DNA from: Ecdyonurus torrentis
Lineage: Eukaryota; Arthropoda; Insecta; Ephemeroptera; Heptageniidae
Direction: 5' to 3'
Assembly: GCA_949318235.1 (NCBI GenBank)
Contig: OX439134.1
Coordinates: forward strand, 31,244,749-31,308,748
Length of the DNA stretch: 64,000 nt
The notes beneath the pieces were generated by a model. It did no database searches. It was not told the origin of the DNA and saw only the letters and a list, made by a program, of their open reading frames with translations. Each line of letters opens with the position of its first letter. The stretch's first letter is position 1. Made by a program: the position numbers and the translations under genes. Below are positions 25,809 through 38,538 of this stretch, one piece after another.

Positions 25809-27084
25809 AATTGGAACAAATTATAATTTTTATTTACAATAACAAAAGTTATAATTCAATAGGAAAAAAAAAAAATCTTCAACAGTAATGTAATAAATTA
25901 TTCACAAAAATTAACACTTTTTCACATTTTTTGAGAAAAAAAAAATGAAAGAAAGAAAGAAAGAAAAGAAAAAAGAAAGAAAGTTACAGATTTCACAATG
26001 AAAATATTGCTTATACATTTGCAACGCTATATAATTTATCCCAGCCGTATTTTGACATAAATATTTTATAGTGTCTATAGCAACAATTAAAAATACTTCA
26101 TTGTAATCTTAACAACATTTTATTACAGTTTAAAAACTTTTCATTTCAAATTTGTCGTTTTATATTAACACACAAAACAAAAAGAGAAAGAAAAGTAGTG
26201 AACGCCTGACACTTACAAAGTTACGTTCATATTTGTGTTCCACAGCAATGAAAACTAAACCTCTTTTATGTAATTACTTAATTCCAGTGTAATAAGTCTG
26301 CTTTTTATTATACTCCAGCCAGCCAGCAAGTATAAGAGAGATTGCTACAGTAATTAGCATGCTAAGTATGTGCAAAAAATATTACTAACATTTTAAACTT
26401 TTGCGCAATGAGCATTAATTTTCCTTATCACATTTTTGTGAATTATGTTACTTTAAAAAATCTAATTATAGAGCTTATTTTTAGAAGAATAATGCGTATT
26501 TAGTGCTATGGTTACACTGGTTTAATTGTTATGTAGTTACATATATATTTATTGTATTGTATTGATATAAATTTGTCAAAACGAATTATGTGATCAAGCT
26601 ATTTAAATTTTTTTTCTTTTGCTATATTTTAATCTAAATTTTTATTTTTTTAAGTTCAAATTACAGTTTTTTTTTTTTTTTTTTTTTTTCATTTTAAAAT
26701 TTGGCACTATTTTTTTTTTACCTGAAACTTTTAATCGTCAGTATATCAAAAAAATGATTTCAAAAAGGTCAAAACAAGCGTTTAAATATAAATAACAAAA
26801 CCATTTAAAAAAAATTAAAAGAAAGAAAAATAGTCAGATAACTATAGCGTATAACATTAAAAAAATGTATGCAAAGACATAATTATTTTGTCAGAAACAG
26901 TAATAATAAAGTTTGAAACTCATTAACAATAGCTAACCTGTTATATACATGTAAATAACTAGAAAAATATAAACGTAAAAAAAAATATATATAATATTTT
27001 ATAAAAAAAAAATAAAAAAATAAAAGCAAGTAATAGAAAAGAAAGAAATGGCAATTGAAAAATAGTTTATATTAATCCATAACC
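25809..27084. other. AT-rich, no gene seen
   Basis: A GAAA-rich polypurine stretch at 25940-25985 and a T21 run at 26668. No other feature supported. Confidence 0.5.
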
Positions 27085-27428
27085 TTAAAGCCATAGACCA
27101 TAATAAAACAACATGTGCTTTTTAATGTATAAACTCGAAATGGGATCTTCAAAACTGTTAACAAACTTTACCAGAATGTTAATGTAGCCCCACGAGAGAG
27201 CGTGAAAATACTGTAATGTATGCAATTTGTGTGAAAATTCATGTTTATGACGTCAGAAACATGCAAAAACTAGTATGAAAATGTTTTGTGGGTTGCATAA
27301 ATTGAATTTTCTGATCACTGCTACGGGGCTACTGTTAGGTTTTGAGACAAACTAAAGTTATTTATGTAAATCCCATCAAGTGTTTTGTGGTATAAATGTT
27401 TATGTGTTTCTCTGGTCTATTCCTTTAA
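27085..27428 (+). mobile_element. Family D
   Basis: This full-length copy runs from TTAAAGCCATAGACCA to GGTCTATTCCTTTAA and includes TGACGTCA. Confidence 0.85.
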
Positions 27429-27832
27429 GGTAAATAATTAAATAATATATCAATTGCACAGTATGAAATGTAAATACAATAAAAGTTAAGTCTATTAATT
27501 AATATGGATTATTATTATATGTCATTTTCATTGTATATCGGTAAACCTCTAAGCCATGGATATCTCTAAGCTTCTTTGATGTTCAATATATTTTCCCAAC
27601 TACCATCAATACCATGTATTGATATGACAAGTTAAACAATCATTTTCAATCACCGATAAAATATATTTTTGTATGTGTATGTACATATAACATTGATTAC
27701 AATTGGAATTAGCAGATTTTAGATTATATATACATAAAAGCGGTTTCAATATTCGATTCTTGTCGCAATCTGATGGTTTTGTATACGTATAATGATTATA
27801 TATAGTTATAGAAAAATTGTGATTGAAAGTCG

Positions 27833-28124
27833 TTACATTCATATAAAAGTCGACGCCATATGTGAGCACTAAATAATATGGACATGCAGTTTTGGAAAAA
27901 TAACACATTTTGCCAGTTTAAAAATACTTTACAGTAATATTTTTGAGAGCTGCTAACAGCTAGGTTGAATTAGGTTTTCAAGTATGCGAAATAATAATAA
28001 TATTAACAAAAAAGTTAAGTCAAAGAAAATAGCAAAAAACGACGTTTATCCTATAAGCATTGTTCATTACTTAAGTATGGCGTCGAAGCGCATTCAGTAT
28101 GACGTCATACACATACACCCTATA
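27833..28124 (-). mobile_element. Family A
   Basis: This inverted copy ends CATACACATACACCCTATA and shares its terminal TATA with the next A copy. Confidence 0.8.
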
Positions 28125-28421
28125 GGGTCTATGCATTCATGCTAAAGTCGACGCCGTGTTGGATAGCTCAATACATGGGCTAGTAATAACTGATTTAGGG
28201 AGTTTAAAAATACTAAACAATATTTTTGAGAGCATTGATGCTGTTGATATAATGATTTAGTATCTCAATAAAGTATGTGAGAAAAATTATATAAAAAAAT
28301 TAAGCGATTTCCCAAAGAAAACAGCATATAAAGGAAGTGTGTCCTATGCTCAGTAATGTTATTCATTACTCCAGTATGGCATCGAAGCGCAATAAATATG
28401 ACGTCATGCAGATACGCCCTG
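28121..28421 (-). mobile_element. Family A, directly adjoining copy
   Basis: It runs TATAGGGTCTATGCATTC to GCAGATACGCCCT, in the same orientation as the preceding copy, end to end with no spacer. Confidence 0.8.
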
Positions 28422-28845
28422 TTTATCAATTTAAATAGGGTTTACCACCAATAAAGAACGCTATATAGCCAATCCCTAAAAGCATGGGAAAATCCTGACA
28501 GCCCTAATTTTCTATCTTCTGAAATTTTTAGATAAATTCTTTGATCCTAAATTAGGAATCAGGGCTATTTTTTTAAAAATAAGGGACACTTAAGGGAAAT
28601 AAGGGACACTTTAATGTTGTTTGAGATTTGAATTATCAACAAATCATCGGGGCAAAAATGACATAATAAAAAACAATAATAAATCATGCTGTACGAAAGA
28701 GTTACGCCCTTGTACAGGCTCTTTCTTGTAAAATTTTATTATATGACTTAAAATAATAATAATAAAAGTAATAAAATTTAAAATTTAAATATATAAATTC
28801 TATAAAAATGTAAAATTTTGACTGACATGCACACTGTGTACTGTA

Positions 28846-28960
28846 CAGCTCTGGCCAAAAGTTTGAGAACGATTTGTATAAGCAACCTGCAACTACACTT
28901 AAATTATCTTTATGGGAAAACGTAGCTGCTGCCCCGTTCTTAAACTTTTGACCAGAGCTG
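28846..28960. mobile_element. Tc1/mariner-type miniature element
   Basis: A 115-bp element has roughly 28-bp inverted ends beginning CAGCTCTGGCCAAAAGTTT and is flanked by TA on both sides. The GGCCAAAAGTTT-GAGAAC terminus is characteristic of Tc1-like transposons. It has no coding capacity. Confidence 0.8.
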
Positions 28961-29086
28961 TACAACTTAATATTTTGTAGTTGGACGTTACTGCTTTATT
29001 TTGAGTGAACTAGCGGTGTAGTGAAGATTTATTGTGAAAACTTACTTTGCTATACAACATAATTGAGCCGTCAAAGTTAACTATTT

Positions 29087-29393
29087 AAGCTCGTTCTGTA
29101 AACTACACACAAATATTGAGCCAGCTTCGAAAATGTTCCTTTGTTATAAACAGCTGGTTATGACGTCGTTACCTGTTTACTACGTTTATACATATGGTCG
29201 ATCATTGTTATTTCTTCTTTTAGAACTTTGAATTTGATAAGAATGAAAGAAAATTCCCCAAAAAAAGTTCCAGTCTCAATATGCGACTAATTTTATCGGC
29301 TCAAAAAACAAAATCAACCAATGAAAGTGTCTTATTTTGTTGGTCAGCCAATCAATGTTGTTGAGATACACTTTACTTTACACAACGAGCTTT
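29087..29393 (+). mobile_element. Family F, best-preserved copy
   Basis: AAGCTCGTTCTGTAAAC and TTTACACAACGAGCTT form clear inverted ends. The uninterrupted body serves as the reference for the other two copies. Confidence 0.8.
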
Positions 29394-29593
29394 AGTCTCT
29401 TTTTTAAGTTGGGGGAAAAAAATGAAAGTAATACTTATCATGACAAATGTTTCAAAAATATTTCTTTATTAAAAAAGTGGAAAAATAATAACAAAATATA
29501 TTTTTATATTTAACGTCAAATAAAAATTAAATCAATATATTTTTTATTTTCGTATTATTTTGTTGTAAAAGGAAGCACATCTTGTAAATCAAG

Positions 29594-29595
<2 letters not shown>

Positions 29596-29670
<75 letters not shown>
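29596..29670. repeat. (CT)n
   Basis: About 37 CT units. A (GA)n of 29 bp follows at 29792-29821, so the two could pair as an inverted repeat. Confidence 0.93.
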
Positions 29671-29673
<3 letters not shown>

Positions 29674-29788
29674 ACATTGTATCAAAATTTAAATCTTTTT
29701 TCTCTTTTTCCTTATTCAAGTAAAATAAAAATTTCAAAAAAAAGTGAAAAACCTTCAAGTTTATTTAAAAGAGTTGTTTTTCTCTTGT

Positions 29789-29821
<33 letters not shown>

Positions 29822-29824
<3 letters not shown>

Positions 29825-30465
29825 GTTTTAAATGCGCCTCTTCTCTAATACCGCGCTGCAAGACATAAGCTGCTTTTACTTTATTTTTACAGTAAAAAAC
29901 AAAAACCATGCAGTAACTTTTTTAGGGGAGAAAAATAATAAGTGCAGTGTAATTATAAAACAAGTAAAAAAAAAAAAGTAACAATTTAAAATACAATAAC
30001 ACGCAAAAAAAGAAAAGTTGATACTTTTATATAATGTAGGTATTATGTATATATAACTTATTAAAATTCTAAAGCTGTAGGAGTTAGAAAATTACACTTT
30101 TCATTTCACTTTTTGTTTTACATTAAAAATATATAAAGTTATTCAGTTTCTGTAAATTTTGTGACTTAAACGTGTTTATAATAACACTATGCTGGAATAG
30201 TTTTTAATAATTTAAAGAAAACTGCAGATTTTTTTTTTTAATTTTAATTTAATTTATTAATTTTTCCCTCATTAAATAATTTCCGTATAAAAATATTTAA
30301 TTGTCATGTTCTTTATCGAATAATGGCATCGTGTAAAAAGTCCTTAATGTGACCGTTTTCTGGAACTATTTCATTTTTTAAATTGTTATAAAGTTGAAAT
30401 TTCAAATAAGCCTTCTCTCTCTCTCCCTAATTAAACTAATAATATTTCTGAAATAATTACACTGA
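29822..30465. other. AT-rich, no gene seen
   Basis: Unique AT-rich sequence with short CT and T runs. Confidence 0.5.
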
Positions 30466-30705
30466 GAGAACACTTACATGGAAAAATAAATTACGTAATT
30501 TCTAATTTATGCTGCATTTATATCATTATAGAATAAATGATGCTAAATGAGAAGGACATAAATATTTATGCAGTATGAATATAATATTGTGAAGCATTGT
30601 AATTATGCATATATTATGCTGTATTGAACAAATTATGCTGAAAATGGGCTAGCATAATTATTAGTTATTATATGTATTTATTTTTGTACGTTTAGCGAAT
30701 AAATA
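30466..30705 (+). mobile_element. Family B
   Basis: It has the same order of boxes as 5095-5300: AATTACGTAATTTCTAATT, TTATAGAATAAATGATGC, TTATGCTGTATTGAAC, GGGCTAGCATAATTATTAG. Confidence 0.62.
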
Positions 30706-30774
30706 TTATTTTTCAGGTGAACAATTGCTACATCACACCTGAAGTTCACCTGTAATTTTCTTTACTCACAAAAT

Positions 30775-30835
30775 GTGACGGCTGTTTTTGGTTTCAGTTT
30801 CTTTATTGATCAAAATACCAGTTGGTACATGTTGA
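30775..30835 (-). repeat. Retroposon 3'-end-like segment
   Basis: On the minus strand it reads TTTTGATCAATAAAGAAACT followed by GAAACC. This AATAAA plus GAAACTGAAA pattern suits a non-LTR retrotransposon tail. A similar segment lies at 60065-60110. Confidence 0.35.
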
Positions 30836-31171
30836 TTATAAGAAATAAATATATAAATAAATATATAAATAACACGTGCATTGTAAAGTGTTAACCATCA
30901 GTCATTTTATATATTTAGGATATTTTTATATACAAATTTAATTTTTATAAAGCTTGCGATGTCACTCACTACACAAGTGTTTTTTCAGTGTATGGAGTAT
31001 TAATTCGTGGTTTTAAGATTTATCACTGTAGCTTAACCGCTTAATAGCTTCAGTTTTTTTTTTTTTTTTTTTTTTTAAACACGACTGCTGTCTTTTGACT
31101 AATTATCTGTTAAAATATCCTTTATATACATAGAAAAAACTAATTGAGAAATGTGGCAAATAGTTTGTTTG

Positions 31172-31408
31172 TTATATGACGTCATACGCATGACGTCATA
31201 CTGAATACGCTTCGACGCCATACTGGAGCATTGAATAACATTGGTCAGCATAGGACAGACTTCGTTTTAGCTGTTTTCTTTGAAAAATTAGTTAAAATTG
31301 TTCGTTACTTTTATTTTTTTTCTCATACTTGAAAACCTCAATGCCCCAAAAAATATTGCGAAGTATTTTCAAACTGGGAAAATGTGTCATTTTCCGATAC
31401 AGGCCCCT
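31172..31408 (+). mobile_element. Family A, partial
   Basis: The left end carries two successive TGACGTCATA boxes. The right end stops after AAACTGGGAAAATGTGTC and the last 50 bp are missing. Confidence 0.7.
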
Positions 31409-31734
31409 CCTCCACAAAAAAAAGATAATAATAATTTTTTCAAGCTTTTGTATAGGGGGTAGCAAAAATTAATGATATTAATTAATTTTACGTTCGGTTA
31501 CTCTTTGACCCTTAAAAATGGGTTCACTGACACTGACCCTAAATCAGAATTGCAAAAATAATAATCGTCTTTATTAAAAAAAAGCACAAAAAAAATATAC
31601 AATTTTTTAAAAGGACTAACTCTAAGCCTTAATAGGGTTTAAGCCTGACAAAATGTCTGGCCCACTCTTATACCTAACCCCTAACCCTAATATAATCATG
31701 CTAAACAAAATCGTGTTTAAATTAAAGGTTTTTA

Positions 31735-31975
31735 TAAAAATAGAAGCATAAATATAATAAAGTATAGGGAAAGAATAAATTACATGATTTATGCTATATA
31801 ACATAATATTTATGCTTTGTTACTTTATTATGAATTATAGCATAGATTATGCTGTATTGAACAAGTTGTGTTAAAAATGAGCTAACATAATAATTATATA
31901 AGATATAATAGATTTTATTACGTTCTATGTCTTTGCGTATTTATTTTTGTATGTACGTATAGAATAAATAGATAA
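31735..31975 (+). mobile_element. Family B
   Basis: TTATGCTATATAACATAATA and TTATGCTGTATTGAACAAG boxes lie in family B order. Confidence 0.58.
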
Positions 31976-31976
31976 T

Positions 31977-32272
31977 AGACCCCTTTCACATTCTTGCGCT
32001 TTGACGCCATGTTTGTGGTACCTAATACATTGGCCATCATAGGGAAACGTCATTTTCCCTAATTTCTTGCATAAATAAAAGTGAAAATTAACTGAAAGCA
32101 TTTTTCTCACATTCTTCTACATTTTTAGGACCTATAGAAACAAGGCTTCAATATAGTTTTGAAGCTTTGCTTGCTGTTGAAAAAATTAAAATTACGATTT
32201 TCCTATGCTGGCCTTTGTATTCCTGACCAACAAAATGGTGGCTTTTAAATATGAGTGGAAGCGGTCTATAGA
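31977..32272 (+). mobile_element. Family L
   Basis: GACCCCTTTCACATTCTTG, GACGCCATGTTTGTGGTACC and AAATGGTGGCTTTTAAATAT match the other L copies. Confidence 0.7.
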
Positions 32273-32989
32273 AAAATACATGTTGCTGAAATATCTTTTA
32301 AAAAATTATTTCGCTTTTTTTAATGTATATATAGCAATGGTGATTTGAAACATTATTATTTTTAATACGATCACATTCTTATTGTTTTAAATATATAAAA
32401 ATATATATTAAATAAATATTAAAATATATATTTCTGCATGGTTTCATAAAGTGTTTTTTGTTTCTACCCTTTTTTTTGCGTTGGTATGTACTGTATTTAA
32501 AAAAAGGGTAAAAAAAATATTTAAAAAATATAATACTGTTATATTCATTATTATTTTTTTCATTAAATGTACGAATTCATTAAAACTTGTTTTTCTGAAG
32601 TGAATTAAAACGAAAAATTTTCAAATTGCTTCGTTAATATAAAATATTTTGTTTGTTGAGAAACATATTCTTCGTGGATTTTAATCACATCCAATTAGAA
32701 AAATATACAGTACAGTATTATAAAAAAATATCAAAATAAAGTAGCGGAAAATATTAATTGGTCATATATTTTTAAATATAACTTAACCTGATGGCTGAAA
32801 TTAAATTAAATAATTATTAAATAAGTATAATAATAATTCAAATAATTATGTGAAACAATTACGCATGCAAAAAGTAAGAAACAAAGCGATCTTTAATCGA
32901 ATTTAGTTTGCGCGAGTTTGATTTACTACTTGTTTAAAATTTTATTGTAAAAAAAATATGTAATATATTTTTATATTTTATTTTAAATA
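32273..32989. other. AT-rich, no gene seen
   Basis: AT-rich unique sequence. Confidence 0.5.
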
Positions 32990-33215
32990 GCACCGTAATA
33001 ATTAATAAATATGTAACAATTATGCTATAGCTAATTTTCAGCACAATTTGTTTAACACAGCATAATTTATGTTATACTGAATAATAACTATGTTATTTGG
33101 TTAAATATTATGTTTTATAGCATAATTATTTATGCTATTCTAAATTGGCATTATGCTATAATGACTATTAAATGCAGCATAAATTACGTAATTTATTCGT
33201 TTCCATGGATCATAC
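32990..33215 (-). mobile_element. Family B, inverted
   Basis: TTATGCTATAGCTAATTTTC, TTTGTTTAACACAGCATAA and AATTACGTAATTTATTCG give the inverse of the family B order. Confidence 0.58.
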
Positions 33216-33399
33216 TATATTATAGATAAACAACCTGAAATCTTGAAGTCATATATAAATAGTTCAGTGCCTGAAATATACCGTACGTAAAAAAAAAAAA
33301 AAAAAAAAAAAAGGAAATTAATAATAATGCAAAATTTTTAACTATACGATTTTTGGGATCATAAAATCTTATGTTTATTTCAAAATAATGTTTCCTCCA

Positions 33400-33740
33400 T
33401 TAAAGCCACAGACCACATGAAACATCATGTGGTTTTTAAAGGTTATCACAAAATGGGATCTCCAAAAGTGATGACAATTTTTACCAAAATGTAAATGTAG
33501 AATGTGTAAATGTAATTATAAGAGAGATACTGTAAAGTATGCTATTTGCGTGACAATTCCAGTTTATGACGTCAGATACATGCATAAAATTAGTATGCAA
33601 TGCTATACAGGCTGCATAAATCTAAACTTTCTGATCACTGCTACGGCTGGTTTTTGAGACAAACTAATGTTATTTATGTAAGTCCCCTCAAGTTTTTTGT
33701 GATATAAATGTTTATATTTTCTCCTGGTCTATGCCTTTAA
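33400..33740 (+). mobile_element. Family D, diverged
   Basis: This full-length but more diverged copy runs TTAAAGCCACAGACCAC to GGTCTATGCCTTTAA. It lacks the CACGAGAGAGCGTG block in its usual form. Confidence 0.82.
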
Positions 33741-34005
33741 TTGACGGTGACAGGTCTTAAAATTACTATCTCAAAGGTATAGCTGCTACCATTAAATTTC
33801 AAATGACATCAAACAGTATTATACATACTTTTGAAATAATTGGATAGCAGACTTGTAATAACAAAGCCTAACAAGTTGACTCACTACTAATTTGGTCCTT
33901 GGGATAGTGAGTTTGATTGATTGGTAACCATGGTAACAGCACGTGTTGTCACGAGACTCACGACAAACGTGTCAGCAACAATAGCTCTGCACGATAATCA
34001 CTTAC

Positions 34006-34058
34006 CTGCCTTCGTGAAACTCCGAGATGATGCTTTTTGTTGTCTCTGTTGTCTCCAT
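34006..34058 (-). CDS. Candidate first coding exon, unknown product
   Basis: On the minus strand an ATG at 34058 opens METTETTKSIISEFHEG and then meets a perfect donor (GCAG then GTAAGT). The patch is richer in G+C than its flanks. A TATATATA stretch at 34143-34150 lies about 85 nt upstream of the ATG and could be a TATA box. No downstream exon was identified, so this is a gene-prediction guess based on the donor, the start and local composition only. Confidence 0.27.
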
Positions 34059-34189
34059 CAGCGAGTATCTTTTTCTTCTTCTTCTTTTTTTGTATGCGTG
34101 CTTTTTGTACACGGCAAAATATCTATATCTATAGTAATACTACTATATATAGCTTAAAATTTTTACTCATATATAAGAACATCTTTTAT

Positions 34190-34870
34190 TCTATTAATTA
34201 TATATGCATCACAGCATAATCATTATGTTATATAACATTAATTATTTGTGCTCAAACAAAAATAAAAATGTAATAATTGTGTTCGTCCATTTTCAGCAAC
34301 ATTTCTTCAACATAGAAAGAATAAATTATGTAATTTATGAAATTATAGCATAATGACATAAATATACATATTTTATACGTGTATAAATACATAATTTATA
34401 GAAATAATTAAATGAATATATATTGGAATTGCATAAATAATTATGCTATGCAACATAATATATATTATGCTGTGCTGCATAATTATAGTATGTTGTATAG
34501 CATAATTTTTGTACAAAAATTACAAAACATAATTAACAAAAATTAACACGTCATAATTATGCTAAACTATTTTTAGCAACATTAGTTCAATACAACATAA
34601 TAACTATGTTACATAGCATATAATTATGATGTACAGCATAAATATCATGTTGTTCTAATTTAGCATTATTTATGCTAAAGTGACATAAAAGCAGCATAAA
34701 TTACCTAATTTATTCTTTCCGTGTACTATAGCAAAATATATTCATCAGAACAAAATATACTAATAATTATGCAGCACAACATTATACTATGTTGTAAATA
34801 TTTATGCACGGACAAAATAGCCACATTTATGCTGCACAACTTACGTAACGTTTATTCTCTCCGTGTATCG
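34190..34870 (-). repeat. Cluster of two or three degenerate family B copies
   Basis: Successive GCATAATTATGC-type boxes, TTTTTAGCAACATTAGTTC and two TCCGTGTA termini (34707-34715 and 34860-34866) indicate overlapping or nested B elements. Confidence 0.5.
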
Positions 34871-35086
34871 AGCGACTTTGCAAGAATGACTTTTGAAAAT
34901 GTCTAAATGGATTACTGGACACTTTTTGTATGCAAGTTTAATTAATACTTCAAGTCCTCAATCAAGTTATCAGGGAAAAAATAGAAGGGTCCATTAAAAT
35001 ATCAATTGTAGAGACTTTTTTAGTATCAGCGAGTGATAAAAGTAAATATCATCCCCTTTTTGTTTTGTTATATATATATATATATA

Positions 35087-36877
35087 CAGAGGCGCCGAGT
35101 TACTAAAATTCTAATGATTGCCGAAAAAGGCAGATGGGGGGTATGGGGGGCAGCGCCCCCCAAAGCCCGCCGCAGGCGAAAAAATTTTCAGGGGCCACGC
35201 CCCTTTTTACAAAAATTAATGCACTTTTTACAGATTGTGAGATTTATTTTTTACCTTAAAAGTTTACTGCTATATACTTTAGAATTTACACACGGAAAAA
35301 AAAGATGTGCTAAATTTAAGTAGATTAGTATACTAACGCAAATAAGCCCGCGCCCTAGTACATGCGTGCAAGATCTGAGTAGCCTGCATCTCTAGCATAA
35401 GTGACGCTAAAACCCTAGCGCTAGATTTTATACCACCTGCGATCTAGGGGGACCGGTACCTAGCGTCAGTTATAGTCAGTATAGTTTTTATGTCACCTGA
35501 GATCCAGGAGGAGCGGCACCTGACTGCCAGCGCAGCTGTGCTTAACCCGCCTGAGCCGATCTAGTATTCCCGCGAACTAGGAGCTAGCATTGCTAAAATC
35601 AGCCAATCTCCGTTTAAATGGCCACGTTTCTCTATTTTTCAGGAGACCATGAAGAAGGTAATTAATTCTAAACTATCAGATTTATAAAAATACTTTAACT
35701 GTCTTAATTACCGCGTATTTCATGCAAATAGAATTATAAGTGACGATTTTACATAAAAAATAAAAATGAAGTAATCGCACAGTCAAATAAGGTGCAAAAT
35801 GAGTCGTCATGTAGTAACACAATGGTATATTATATTTGATATATTCATCGATATGGCCTATGGTAGCCAAACCCGATCGACGCATTGAAAATAAAAATGG
35901 TCCTCTGTCCCCCGCTAATAACAAATTATGATATGATTTATAATTATGTAATTTATATGAAAGTATATTTGCATACAATTATAATAAACTAAGAACATCC
36001 ACCGCGGGAATTATTCATTTCATTGAATATTTCAAATTATTACCAACTTTTATTTTTTATAATAATTAATAATCAAATTAATACACAGAATTATTAAAAA
36101 AATCTCATGTGCGCCATTTTGCGGTCCAATTCTAAAATTTAGTATATTAGTGCTAACTCAAATATACTAGGGGTGAGTTTGCAAGCCCACCTCACCTGAG
36201 TCTATTTCTCCTGGCCGACAGGTATGCTATGCTGCGCGCAGGTAGGAGCGGGTCTAGCATACCGCCCTACTAATTCTCAGTTAGGACTGTCTCTATTGCA
36301 AAACACAGCATTTTAATACTAGCTTTTTGCTTAATTTAAGTAGATTTTATTTTCCGTGCACCTATAATAGTACCCATGAAAAAAAAAAAAAGTAATCGAC
36401 TATATAGGTAACTCAATAATAATTATATATTCAAAAAGCCAATTAATAATTAAAAACCAACATTTTTTAATATATTTGCCAAAAAAAATCAAAATAAATC
36501 ATTAATTTCCGTACTAACTTATACCAAGATGAATAATACAAAAAAAATATATGTCCTTCTTCTCTTAATTTGAGATTAAACTCCATTAACACCTTGCTTT
36601 GCTGTAACGCCTCAAACTCATTATAACGAGTATTATGAGTGTGAAAATTAAATAAGACCCCCTTTATGAAGATCGCTGCCTTCGTGCTTTTTAAATCGTT
36701 GCAATGCAGGACACCAGTTTGAAAAACCATTAATTATTTGATTACAAAGGAACAAACTGATTTTTTTTTTGTGGCAGAGTGCAGTGTGCAATGATATTTT
36801 ATGAGAACCATAATATGAAGTTTCCTTTTCTTTACGCCTAAATTTGATCCATTTTTATCAATTTTTTCAGTGAAACG

Positions 36878-36908
<31 letters not shown>

Positions 36909-37869
36909 GTTTTTTTTTTTTTATTTCTTTCTATACTATTGTACTGTTTATAAAATTTGACTGCAGAACATTTTTTTTCAGCATAAGCGCATATTGCCTT
37001 CAATATCATGTGTACCAAATTTTAAATCCATTCGTCCATCAGTTACGTGGAAATAATAACATTATTATTTTATTTATTAAACACCAATAACAATAACACA
37101 CAATAACAATAACTTACACAAACTTATTAAACAAACTTTAGAAAAAAGTTATAAAGTAAAAAATATTAATAATAATAAAGTCCCTCCACGTCTGAGGTTA
37201 ATCGTTAATTTAGTATTTATCACCTGAACTTTCAATATTGTTGCACTATCACTCTTTTTTCGTCGTTGTTACAAGCTTTTCAATTTTAAAAATTGCGAAC
37301 CGTATATTATATAGCATGAGATATCGCAGTATAACTCTACATATTTTTCAAAAACTATATATAGCAGAATTAAGACGAAAATGACCATATTGACTGTCTC
37401 TGTATTGGTCACTAAATCTATATCAACTGAAAAAAAATCTAGGGGTACTCACATTTACTTCATGTATCATACTGTACTACGTATATTAAATACTCATGTG
37501 TATTACATGATCACGCCATGATTCGTACCTTTTTCTCTATCGTTCTGTTCTGTATTCACATATCTCAAGATCTGGTGCCTGTTAATATTTCATACCGATG
37601 ACTTTCCTCTAATTGCTATTTTAAGCTGTAGATGCAAAGGTATAATGTGTATTATTTTGGGTATAAAATTATTTTTTTGGGACTTGAAGCTTTTTTTTCC
37701 CTCTTTCTCACAAACACTCAATATTTCTTAAATCTATATTAGGTACTTTTTTTTTTAATTTTGCATAATTTTGTTATTTTGATTCAATAATTCAATGATT
37801 GCTCTGCAACGCTGATTTTTTTTTAATGATTGCTCGGGCATCGCCCAAGCATATAACTCGGCGCCTATG
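35087..37869 (+). mobile_element. Second hAT-like element, 2.8 kb, different termini
   Basis: The ends are CAGAGGCGCCGAGTTA and, inverted, CATAGGCGCCGAGTTA, flanked by TATATATA on both sides. Near the left end is a hairpin module (GGGGGGCAGCGCCCCCC, then CCCGCCGCAGGCG, then GCCACGCCC) close to one in the 1.45-kb hAT family. Two GC-rich patches follow (35340-35610 and 36170-36300), both next to AATTTAAGTAGATT. No intact transposase was found. The large size suggests a decayed autonomous element or a composite. Confidence 0.65.
36467..36730 (-). pseudogene. 87-codon open frame inside the 2.8-kb hAT-like element
   Basis: An open frame of 87 codons lies inside the element at 35087-37869. Its middle (EALQQSKVLMEFNLKLREEG, followed by an aromatic-rich stretch) loosely recalls the C-terminal domain of L1-type ORF1 proteins, with an R-EEG turn and an alternating aromatic pattern. 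I would not assign it on this alone. It could be a captured retroelement fragment or a chance frame. Confidence 0.2.
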
Positions 37870-38323
37870 TATATATATATATATATTGTATCGTGGTTGA
37901 TTTGGTATTTTGGGACAATCAATTATCAAGAACGTTAGTTTTGTTCTACAGTATTGACTTCTTGGTAACTTAATTTCAATGGATGTAGTACTGGTGTTTT
38001 TTTTCGTCTCAATTTTGTTAATAGCTATAAAAAATGTTGTTGTTTTTTCCTCGTCTATTACCCATCAGAAAGTTATAAATAAATTCTTCATCTACGTACC
38101 CGTACAATAACTTGAATATCTACCGTAAACTATCTTTTAATGATATTGAAATGTAGAAAATAATGAACACGTGATAAGCGCAACCATTTAATGAAAAATG
38201 AATGGAAAATCATTGAAGTGAATATGAAAATTATTAATTGCGTTTTATACTTATAATTAAGCAAATACAAAGGAATATTTTAGAGTGCTATTTTATATAA
38301 AATAATTATGTTAGATATAACTA

Positions 38324-38325
38324 GG

Positions 38326-38382
<57 letters not shown>
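38324..38382. repeat. (CT)n
   Basis: About 29 CT units. Confidence 0.92.
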
Positions 38383-38385
<3 letters not shown>

Positions 38386-38538
38386 TGACTCTCTTGTATT
38401 AATGAGGAATTATTATCGCATTGAAAAGTTTTTAATGAAATTTCAACGTTTATCCATTGTTCTTGAAATATTACAACATTCTCAAAATATAGGTCAGTGT
38501 GTAAACGTAAACGTTAAAGAGATATTTAAGAGAAATTA

